Source of the DNA: an uncultured Faecalibacterium sp.
GTDB taxonomy: Bacteria; Bacillota; Clostridia; Oscillospirales; Ruminococcaceae
Assembly: GCA_900772565.1 (NCBI GenBank)
Contig: CAAHET010000035.1
Span: 1-13,936 of the forward strand
Direction: 5' to 3'
DNA: 13,936 nt
Shown here: one piece after another, positions 4,462-10,252 of the stretch
How the letters are laid out: each line of letters starts with the position of its first letter
Numbering within the stretch: position 1 is the stretch's first letter
Position numbers and translations under genes: made by a program
Notes under the pieces: generated by a model
Database searches by the model: none
What the model was told of the DNA's origin: nothing
What the model saw: only the letters and a program-made list of their open reading frames with translations

Positions 4462-6951
4462 TTATACATCCCAGAACCCTTTCAGCGCCGTTTCCAGCGC
4501 GGCGGTGCCGGGCAGATATTGGATGTGCTGCCAGTGCGGCGGGAACAGGCGGGCGGTGTCGGGCTGCGCAAAGCGGTCGTCCAAAAGCAGCACCACGCCT
4601 TTGTCCTGCGGGGTGCGTACCACCCGCCCGGCGGCCTGCAGCACCTTGTTCATGCCCGGGTAGCGGTAGGCGTAGTCGAAACCGCAGCCGGACTGCTCTT
4701 CGTAATATCGGCGCAGCATCTCCTGCCGGGGATTCACCTGCGGCAGACCTACCCCCACGATGGCGCAGCCGATGAGCCGGTCGCCCACAAGGTCTACGCC
4801 TTCGCCGAAGATGCCGCCCATCACGGCAAAGCCCAGCAGCGTCTCGGCCGGGCGGGGCATGAACTGTGCCAGAAACTCCGCGCGCCCGGCATCGTCCAAA
4901 CTGCGCTGCTGCACAAGGGTGGGAATGTCCGGCCAGCGGGCGGCAAAGGCTTCATATACCTGCTGCAAGTAGGCGTAGCTGGGGAAAAACGCCAGATAGT
5001 TGCCGGTCTTGCCCTTTGCCAGCGCCGCCAGCGCATCGGCTACGGCGGGCACACTGGCTTCCCGCTGCCGGAAACGGGTGGAGATGCCCGGCAGGCAGAA
5101 CAGCCCCAGATTTTCCGGCGGGAAAGGGCTTGGCAGCGCCACCGCCCGGGCATCGGCACAGCCCAGTACGTTGCGGTAAAAGGCGGGCGGGGTCAACGTG
5201 GCGCTGAACAGCGCCGCGCTGCGCCCTGCCGCCAGACTGGCGTCCACAAAAGGCGCGGGGTCTAAGCAGAGCAGGTGCAGTTCCAACTCGCTGCCCCGGG
5301 CGGTGAGTTGGGTGACAAAGTGGCTGTCGTACCGGTCAGCCGCGCGGGCGATATCCTGCAAGGCAAAGTAGAGTTCCAGCAGCTGCGCGTGGGCGGGGTC
5401 CTCGGGGTTCTGTTCCAGCCAGTCCTGCAAAGGGGTGTGCACCGCCCGCAGGGCAGCGGGCAAAGCGGCGGGCAGCTGCTGCAAAAACACAGTGCCGTCC
5501 CGGGCATACAGCGGCTGCGGCAGGGCAAAATCCGGGGCAGCTTCGGTGGGCAAAAGGCTCACCTGTGCGGGCTCGGCATCCCCGGCAGGTTCTGCGCCTA
5601 TACGGGGCGCAGCCTGCGCGCAGGCCTTACGCGCTGCCAGAAAGACTTTATCCGCCTTGGTCAGCGCGGTTTTCAGGCTGCTTTTGCCCTTGCCCAGTGC
5701 CCGCTTTGCTTCGGTCAGGCTGCTTTTGGCAAACTGCGCTGAGTACATGGCGCGGGCTCTGTCCGGCAGGTTGTGCGCTTCGTCAATGAGGAACAGCCAG
5801 TCCCCGGCGGCATCGAAAAAGCGCTTGAGGTGCACCACCGGGTCAAACAGATAGTTGTAGTCCCCGATGACCACATCGCACCACTCGCTCAAATCAAGCC
5901 CCAGCTCAAAGGGACACACCGAGAACTGCCGGGCGGTATCCGCCAGCGCGGCGCGGCTGAAACTGCCGCTGCCGTCCAGCAAAGCCGCCAGCGCGTCCTT
6001 GCGGCGGTCGTAGTAGCCGTTGGCAAAGGGACACACCTCCGGCAGACAGGCGGGGTGCCCTTCGGCGTCTGGGTGCAGACAGGCCTTTTCCTTGGCGGTC
6101 AGGGTCACGCTGCGCAGGGCAAGACCGGGCTGGGCGGCACGCAGCCGCGCCACCGCGTCCTCGGCGGCGGCTTGGGTGGTATTGCGGGCGGTCAGGTAAA
6201 ACAGCTTTGCGCCGCAGCCCTCGCCTATGGCCTTCAGGGCGGGGAAGAGCGCGCTCATGGTCTTGCCGATGCCGGTGGGCGCTTGGCAAAAAACGCGGGT
6301 GCCGCCCTTGCGGTCGGCGCTTTTTCCGGCACGGCAGGCGCGGTACACCTCACCCGCCAGCGCCCGCTGCCCGGGGCGGTACTCCGCAAAGGGAAATTGC
6401 AGCGCCGCAAGACTCCGGCTGCGCAGGGTGCCCCAGTCCAGCTGCCGCTGCGCCCATGGGGCGTACTGCGTTAAGAGCTGCTGCAAAAACTGTTCCAGCT
6501 GCTGCCGGGTGAACTGTCGGGCAAAGCGCAGGATTTGGTCGGTATCAACTTGGTAATAGGTCAGCCGCACCGCCAGCGCTTCCAGCCCCTGCCGGCTGCT
6601 GTAAATGGCGGCATATACCATGCCCTGCGCCCAGTGGCAGGGGTTCAGCTCCTCGGTGATCTCCTCGTAGGGGACGGTGGTGGTCTTGATCTCGTCAATG
6701 GTCACAATGCCGGTTTCGTCGGTGAAAATGCCGTCTGCCCGGCCCTCCAGTGTAAAGGCGATGCCGCAGGCTTCCCGCTCGGCGCTGAGGAATACCTCGG
6801 CCTGATAGCCCTCCCCGGCGGCCTTTTGTAGCTTGCGGTGGATGCGTGCCCCCTCGTTGGCGCGGTCAAAGCCGGTAAAGCGGCTGTCGATGCTGCCGGT
6901 GCGCAGCAAAAACTCCACCAGCTGCCGGATGGGCAGATGGATGCTTGCCAA
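4462..6951 (-). CDS. PD-(D/E)XK nuclease fused to XPD/DinG-like Fe-S helicase
   Basis: The 829-residue protein has two parts. Residues about 1-180 look like a RecB/Cas4-type nuclease: GRADGI (Asp73), IDEIKTT (Glu87, Lys89) and a downstream QGMVYAAIY. The rest is a superfamily 2 Rad3/XPD/DinG-type helicase: RPGQ (192-195), Walker A APTGIGKT (224-231), four candidate 4Fe-4S cysteines (291, 302, 307, 346), the CPFELGLDL and DYNYLFDP signatures, DEAH (390-393), LFSATL, and a C-terminal QAAGRVVR. Such helicases unwind 5'-to-3' at forks, R-loops or damage; a role in repair is inferred from the family and from its operon with uracil-DNA glycosylase. The start is TTG at 6951, chosen because GGAGGTGA lies 6 bases before it. 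The previous gene ends 27 bases upstream. Confidence 0.93.
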   Translation of the reverse strand: MASIHLPIRQLVEFLLRTGSIDSRFTGFDRANEGARIHRKLQKAAGEGYQAEVFLSAEREACGIAFTLEGRADGIFTDETGIVTIDEIKTTTVPYEEITEELNPCHWAQGMVYAAIYSSRQGLEALAVRLTYYQVDTDQILRFARQFTRQQLEQFLQQLLTQYAPWAQRQLDWGTLRSRSLAALQFPFAEYRPGQRALAGEVYRACRAGKSADRKGGTRVFCQAPTGIGKTMSALFPALKAIGEGCGAKLFYLTARNTTQAAAEDAVARLRAAQPGLALRSVTLTAKEKACLHPDAEGHPACLPEVCPFANGYYDRRKDALAALLDGSGSFSRAALADTARQFSVCPFELGLDLSEWCDVVIGDYNYLFDPVVHLKRFFDAAGDWLFLIDEAHNLPDRARAMYSAQFAKSSLTEAKRALGKGKSSLKTALTKADKVFLAARKACAQAAPRIGAEPAGDAEPAQVSLLPTEAAPDFALPQPLYARDGTVFLQQLPAALPAALRAVHTPLQDWLEQNPEDPAHAQLLELYFALQDIARAADRYDSHFVTQLTARGSELELHLLCLDPAPFVDASLAAGRSAALFSATLTPPAFYRNVLGCADARAVALPSPFPPENLGLFCLPGISTRFRQREASVPAVADALAALAKGKTGNYLAFFPSYAYLQQVYEAFAARWPDIPTLVQQRSLDDAGRAEFLAQFMPRPAETLLGFAVMGGIFGEGVDLVGDRLIGCAIVGVGLPQVNPRQEMLRRYYEEQSGCGFDYAYRYPGMNKVLQAAGRVVRTPQDKGVVLLLDDRFAQPDTARLFPPHWQHIQYLPGTAALETALKGFWDV

Positions 6952-6978
6952 GGCGTTTCACCTCCGTTGGTTTTTGCG

Positions 6979-8064
6979 TTATCCTACCCCGAACAGTTCC
7001 ATGCACTGAGCGGCTGCGGCATCCACCTGTGCAAAGTCCACGGCGGTGCGGTAGTAGGTCTCCAATTCATCGTGGCAGCTTTTTGCCTGCGCCATCAGGG
7101 CACAGGCCTGTTCCAGCAGCTCGGCGGCGGCGCGCTCGTTGAAGCGCAGCCGGGCCCGGCAGGCGGAAAGATTCTCCCTGTCCACAAAACGGCTGCACCG
7201 CACGGTCTGCGCCGCCGACAGCCGCACCGGATGCCAGCGGTTATCGGTCAGGAATGCCAGCCGCAGGGAGGGGATGATAATGTGGTCGATCTTATCCTCC
7301 GGGTGCATGGCGCAGGGGCAGGTGATGATGTGGTAGCCCCGCGCCAGCGCTTCGGCGCGGATGAGTTCCAGCAGCAGGCGGGAGACCGCCCCGTAGTCGT
7401 CCCGGAAAAGGATGCACCGGTCGGCCAGCGCCTGCACCGTGCCCTGATAGAACACCTCGCCCTTGGGCGTGATGGCAGAGAGCAGCCGCAGCTCCTCAGA
7501 GCCTATCTCCTCGGTGCGGGGCAACAGGCGGGTGCACAGCCGCTTGACGTAGCGGCGCACTTTTTCAAAGTTTGCACTGCAGGCTTCGGCGCGGCGGCTG
7601 TCCAGCAGCAGGCTGCCCGCCGAGGCCACATACCGCGCCGCCCGGCTGCGCAGCAGCTGGTTGCGGGCGAACAGGGCGGTTACCTCGTCCTTGTGGGGAT
7701 GCAGGGCATCGGCATCAATGGTGTGGTACAAACTCAGCACCCGCTCGTCTGCGCCGGGGGCTTCCGGCTCCACCACATGGGGCGCGGTGGCGTCGATGAT
7801 GGCGCGTTTCTGCCGCAGGAACACCACCCCGTCCAGACTGTCGGGGTCGCTGGCGCAGTGGATGCGCTGGATGGGTTCGCCTTTCTCCTGTGCGGCGCGC
7901 GCCAGACGCTTCATCAGGGTAGATTTGCCGCAGCCCGGGCCGCTTTTGAGCAGCACCAGCTGCATCCCGGGTTCCCGGCGCAGCGGCGCAAAGTAGCCCT
8001 TGAACCCGGCGGGCGTTGTAGCGCCCAGAAAGAAATCCACAGAAGGATGCACGGAACTTTCCAT
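6979..8064 (-). CDS. Uncharacterised P-loop ATPase with a tandemly duplicated domain
   Basis: This 361-residue soluble protein resembles a Firmicute ATPase family of unknown function (I recall PRK06851 as the model name). The N-terminal half has FFLGATTPAGF, Walker A SGPGCGKSTLMKR, HCASDPDSLDGVV and IIDATAPHVV. The C-terminal half repeats the pattern in the same order: LLSAITPKG, then FRDDYGAVSRLLLELI where the P-loop should be, CPCAMHPEDKIDHIII, and LAFLTDNRWHPV. The second half is therefore a degenerate copy without a Walker A motif. The ATG at 8064 has GAGGTG 7 bases upstream. It lies between the uracil-DNA glycosylase and helicase genes, all on one strand with gaps of 59 and 27 bases, so a part in DNA repair is possible but not shown. 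Confidence 0.85.
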   Translation of the reverse strand: MESSVHPSVDFFLGATTPAGFKGYFAPLRREPGMQLVLLKSGPGCGKSTLMKRLARAAQEKGEPIQRIHCASDPDSLDGVVFLRQKRAIIDATAPHVVEPEAPGADERVLSLYHTIDADALHPHKDEVTALFARNQLLRSRAARYVASAGSLLLDSRRAEACSANFEKVRRYVKRLCTRLLPRTEEIGSEELRLLSAITPKGEVFYQGTVQALADRCILFRDDYGAVSRLLLELIRAEALARGYHIITCPCAMHPEDKIDHIIIPSLRLAFLTDNRWHPVRLSAAQTVRCSRFVDRENLSACRARLRFNERAAAELLEQACALMAQAKSCHDELETYYRTAVDFAQVDAAAAQCMELFGVG

Positions 8065-8076
8065 ACAAAAACACCT

Positions 8077-8104
8077 CGCTTTTGCTTTACAGTATGCAAA
8101 AGCG
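8077..8104 (-). promoter_or_regulatory. Intercistronic hairpin abutting the ATPase ribosome binding site
   Basis: A perfect 9-bp inverted repeat CGCTTTTGC / GCAAAAGCG with a 10-base loop sits between the glycosylase and ATPase genes. On the mRNA its 3' arm ends directly at AGGTG, the ribosome binding site of the ATPase. It could modulate translation or RNA processing; there is no clean U-run to make it a terminator. Confidence 0.5.
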
Positions 8105-8123
8105 GCGCGGTTGGTTCCTGCCC

Positions 8124-8696
8124 TTATTTATGATAGGTATGCTCGCACACGGCGGCAATGGTGTCCCGCAGCACGGTAAAGTCCGCAAAGGCTTCGGGCT
8201 TGTTCTGGGGCTGGCGCAGCAGGGCGGCGGGGTGGAAGGTGCCCATGAACAGGATGCCGCCCTTATTGATGATCTGCCCGTGCTCCCGGGTGACGGAAAA
8301 ATCCTGCCGGATCATCCGCTGGGCGGCAACGCGCCCAAGGCAGACCACGATCTTAGGCTGGATCAGCCGGAACTGCTCCCGCAGCCACGGCATACAGGCT
8401 TCACTCTCGGCGGGCAGCGGGTCGCGGTTCTGGGGCGGGCGGCACTTGACGATGTTGGCGATATAGCAGTTCTTTGCGCGGTCAAGGTCGATGGCAAACA
8501 GGTATTTGTCCAGCAGCTGGCCGCTGCGCCCCACAAAGGGCAGACCCTGTTCGTCCTCGCTCTGGCCGGGGCCCTCGCCCACAAACAGCACCTCGGCGTC
8601 CGGCACGCCCTGCCCGAACACCACATTCGTCCGGGTGGAGCACAGCTCGCATCGGGTGCAGGTAAGGCATTCAGCCTTTAAAGTATCCATATCCAT
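8124..8696 (-). CDS. Family 4 uracil-DNA glycosylase (Fe-S)
   Basis: This 190-residue enzyme removes uracil from DNA to start base-excision repair. Family 4 features: GEGPGQSEDEQGLPFVG (40-56), NIVKCRPPQNRDP (81-93) and the FHPAALLR motif (154-161). Four cysteines (13, 16, 85, 101) have the C-x2-C and C-x15-C spacing of the 4Fe-4S cluster in thermophilic family 4 enzymes. An ATG at 8705 directly abuts the AAAGGAG sequence, so the ATG at 8696 (9-base gap) is preferred; a third ATG follows two codons later. It is the first gene of an apparent repair operon with the ATPase and the nuclease-helicase, and is divergent from pta. It could also be annotated as a SPO1 polymerase-related protein, the older name of this family. 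Confidence 0.93.
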   Translation of the reverse strand: MDMDTLKAECLTCTRCELCSTRTNVVFGQGVPDAEVLFVGEGPGQSEDEQGLPFVGRSGQLLDKYLFAIDLDRAKNCYIANIVKCRPPQNRDPLPAESEACMPWLREQFRLIQPKIVVCLGRVAAQRMIRQDFSVTREHGQIINKGGILFMGTFHPAALLRQPQNKPEAFADFTVLRDTIAAVCEHTYHK

Positions 8697-8709
8697 GGAG
8701 AACATCTCC
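8697..8709 (-). promoter_or_regulatory. Hairpin enclosing the glycosylase ribosome binding site
   Basis: On the minus strand GGAGA-TGT-TCTCC ends exactly before the preferred ATG at 8696, and its 5' arm contains the GGAG of the ribosome binding site. A 5-bp stem with a 3-base loop is weak but could lower translation. Confidence 0.4.
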
Positions 8710-8721
8710 TTTAAAACCAGT

Positions 8722-8748
8722 ATGATATTTTATTCACAAATAAAACAA
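8722..8748 (-). promoter_or_regulatory. Candidate promoter of the glycosylase-ATPase-helicase operon
   Basis: On the minus strand TTGTTT (8748-8743), a short 15-base spacer and TATCAT (8727-8722). An alternative is an extended -10 TGC-TATATT at 8772-8764, without a convincing -35. Some promoter is expected in this AT-rich gap between divergent genes, but the exact one is uncertain. Confidence 0.3.
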
Positions 8749-8790
8749 GGCTTTCTCCCCTAAAATATAGCACAAAAACACAATTTTGTC

Positions 8791-8818
8791 TTGAACTTTT
8801 TGCCGTCTGTGCTAGAAT
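8791..8818 (+). promoter_or_regulatory. Sigma-A-type promoter of pta
   Basis: -35 TTGAAC (8791-8796), a 16-base spacer and -10 TAGAAT (8813-8818) preceded by TGC (extended -10). The predicted start near 8825 leaves a leader of nearly 70 bases with a hairpin TGTGTC-CAACA-GACACA (8837-8853). Confidence 0.7.
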
Positions 8819-8864
8819 AAAGAAGAAAGGCATCCTTGTGTCCAACAGACACAGGAGGCAAATT

Positions 8865-8900
8865 TTGGAAAGCAATTTCGGAGGTAATCACAATGGCTGA
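8865..8900 (+). CDS. Possible 11-codon leader peptide overlapping the pta start
   Basis: A TTG codon at 8865 follows a full AGGAGG (8853-8858) with a 6-base gap and opens a frame reading MESNFGGNHNG. Its TGA stop (8898-8900) lies just inside pta, whose ATG is at 8893-8895 in another frame. The first bases of AGGAGG fall in the 3' arm of the leader hairpin. This could be a translationally coupled leader peptide, or simply a second ribosome-loading site. TTG starts on tiny frames arise easily by chance. Confidence 0.25.
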   Translation: MESNFGGNHNG

Positions 8901-9918
8901 TATGTTTGCACCGCTGGTAGCACAGCTGAAGGCAAATCCCAAGACGATCGTGTTCACCGAGGGCAATGACCCCCGCATTCTGGAGGCCGCAAGCAAGCTG
9001 CTGGCCGAGGGCGTGCTGAAGGTCGTTATGGTGGGCAACGAGGCAGAGTGCAAGGCTGCTGCCGCCGCCGGTAACTTTGATATTTCCGCTGCCGAGATCA
9101 TCGACCCGGAGAACTACGCCGGTTTCGATGAGATGGTCAGCACCATGGTGGAGCTGCGCAAGGGCAAGCAGTCCGCTGAGGAGTGCGCAGCCCTGCTGAA
9201 GAAGTCCAACTACTTCGGCACCATGCTGGTGAAGATGGGCAAGGCTGACTGCCTGCTGGGCGGCGCTACCTACTCCACCGCCGATACCATCCGTCCCGCT
9301 CTGCAGCTGGTCAAGACCAAGAAGGGCGCACATCTGGTGAGCTCCTGCTTTATTCTGGACCGCGACTGCGGCGAAGAGGGTCTGAAGCGCATTGCCATGG
9401 GCGACTGCGCCGTCAACATTGATTACACCGATACCGTCGATAAGGCTACCGGCGAGGTCAAGGTCTCTGCCGCTTCCAAGCTGGCAGAGGTGGCTGTGGA
9501 GACTGCCCGCACCGCAAAGCTGTTCGGTATCGACCCGAAAGTGGCTGTGCTGAGCTTCTCCACCAAGGGCTCCGGCAAGGGCGGCACCGTGGCACTGAGC
9601 CACGACGCCACCATCAAGGCACAGGAGATGGATCCCGAGCTGGCTGTGGACGGTGAGCTGCAGTTTGACGCAGCCGTTGCTCCCGAGGTGGCACAGGTCA
9701 AGTGCAAGGGCAGCAAGGTGGCTGGTCAGGCCAACACCTTCATCTTCCCCTGCATCGAGGCCGGCAACATCGGCTATAAGATCGCACAGCGTCTGGGCGG
9801 CTACGCTGCCTACGGCCCCATCCTGCAGGGCCTGAATGCTCCCATCAACGATCTGTCCCGCGGCTGCAACGCAGACGAGGTGTACAAGATGAGCCTGATC
9901 ACCGCTTGCCAGTCCTAA
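8893..9918 (+). CDS. pta: Phosphate acetyltransferase
   Basis: The 341-residue cytosolic enzyme interconverts acetyl-CoA plus phosphate with acetyl phosphate plus CoA, the first half of the Pta-AckA route. It is the short single-domain form without the N-terminal regulatory domain of E. coli Pta. Signatures are VFTEGNDPRIL, NYFGTMLVKMGKADCLLGGA, SFSTKGSGKG, and C-terminal CIEAGNIGYKIAQRLGG and GPILQGLNAPINDLSRGC. The ATG at 8893 has GGAGG 8 bases upstream; longer frames from TTG are rejected. It has its own promoter and terminator, and ackA is not adjacent, unlike the common pta-ackA pair. Codons look highly optimised (AAG, CTG, GGC), suggesting strong expression. Phosphotransbutyrylase is less likely because the GPILQGLNAPINDLSRGC ending is typical of Pta. 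Confidence 0.96.
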   Translation: MADMFAPLVAQLKANPKTIVFTEGNDPRILEAASKLLAEGVLKVVMVGNEAECKAAAAAGNFDISAAEIIDPENYAGFDEMVSTMVELRKGKQSAEECAALLKKSNYFGTMLVKMGKADCLLGGATYSTADTIRPALQLVKTKKGAHLVSSCFILDRDCGEEGLKRIAMGDCAVNIDYTDTVDKATGEVKVSAASKLAEVAVETARTAKLFGIDPKVAVLSFSTKGSGKGGTVALSHDATIKAQEMDPELAVDGELQFDAAVAPEVAQVKCKGSKVAGQANTFIFPCIEAGNIGYKIAQRLGGYAAYGPILQGLNAPINDLSRGCNADEVYKMSLITACQS

Positions 9919-9936
9919 ACAGTTTTAGCACAAACG

Positions 9937-9970
9937 AGGAGAAGCCTTCGGGCTTCTCCTTTTTGTTTTG
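9937..9970 (+). terminator. Intrinsic terminator after pta
   Basis: A 10-bp stem AGGAGAAGCC / GGCTTCTCCT (9937-9946, 9951-9960) is capped by a UUCG tetraloop and followed by TTTTGTTTTG. Confidence 0.95.
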
Positions 9971-9977
9971 CCCCCTC

Positions 9978-10006
9978 TTGCAATCCGGCGGGGTTTATGG
10001 TACAAT
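9978..10006 (+). promoter_or_regulatory. Strong promoter of the SRP RNA (and probably dnaX operon)
   Basis: -35 TTGCAA (9978-9983), a 17-base spacer and -10 TACAAT (10001-10006) preceded by TGG (extended -10). It is among the best promoter matches in the window, as expected for a stable RNA. The predicted start is near 10013. Confidence 0.85.
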
Positions 10007-10012
10007 ATCTTA

Positions 10013-10214
10013 GCATCCACAAGGATGTGTCGGACAGCGCCTGCTGCGTGGTTCGGCATACGGATGCGGGTCCTGTACGATGGGCTCGCTGTGAACCAGG
10101 TCAGGTGGGGAACCAAGCAGCCTTAAGCAGTGCGTTCGTGCGTTTCAGTAAGCCTGCATCCGTATGCCGAGTTACGCAAGGCGGGGACAAAACCCCGTCG
10201 AGCGCTGTCCTTTT
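10013..10214 (+). ncRNA. ffs: Signal recognition particle RNA
   Basis: The RNA core of the signal recognition particle binds Ffh and targets membrane proteins. The conserved domain IV is clear at 10094-10122: AACCAGGTCAGG, a TGG-GGAA-CCA tetraloop hairpin (E. coli has UCC-GGAA-GGA, so the stem covaries) and AAGCAGCC. Outward lie a perfect 14-bp helix CGGCATACGGATGC / GCATCCGTATGCCG (10054-10067, 10156-10169), a 4-bp helix GCGT/ACGC, and a closing helix GGACAGCGC / GCGCTGTCC (10032-10040, 10202-10210). A side hairpin CGGGG-ACAAAA-CCCCG lies at 10182-10197 and a 5' hairpin CATCC-ACAA-GGATG at 10014-10027. The size of about 200 bases is between the small (about 114) and Bacillus large (about 270) forms. 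Its place before dnaX is the usual Firmicute arrangement. Exact ends are inferred. Confidence 0.9.
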
Positions 10215-10220
10215 ATTTTT
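10180..10220 (+). terminator. 3' end/terminator of the SRP RNA
   Basis: TTTTATTTTT (10211-10220) directly follows the 3' strand of the RNA's closing helix. A local hairpin CGGGG-ACAAAA-CCCCG (10182-10197), or the alternative GGACA / TGTCC (10185-10189, 10206-10210), could act during transcription. Some read-through is needed if dnaX has no other promoter. Confidence 0.6.
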
Positions 10221-10252
10221 GCCGCAAAGGCCGGGAAAGGGGAGACATCGCC

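Noticed and set aside
6838..8133. A 431-codon plus-strand frame opposite the ATPase gene
   Set aside because: It mirrors the well-supported minus-strand ATPase, crosses gene boundaries and has no motif of its own; the same applies to the plus-strand frames at 1422-2369, 4519-5265 and 5773-6474.
4462..8696. The UDG-ATPase-helicase operon as an anti-phage defence system
   Set aside because: The glycosylase and helicase belong to ordinary repair families, the surroundings are housekeeping genes with similar codon use, and there is no sign of horizontal transfer; a repair role is the simpler reading.
10130..10252. An extended dnaX N-terminus beginning upstream
   Set aside because: Those codons overlap the conserved part of the SRP RNA, and the GTG at 10253 has a good ribosome binding site and matches the family start MYRALYRKWRP.
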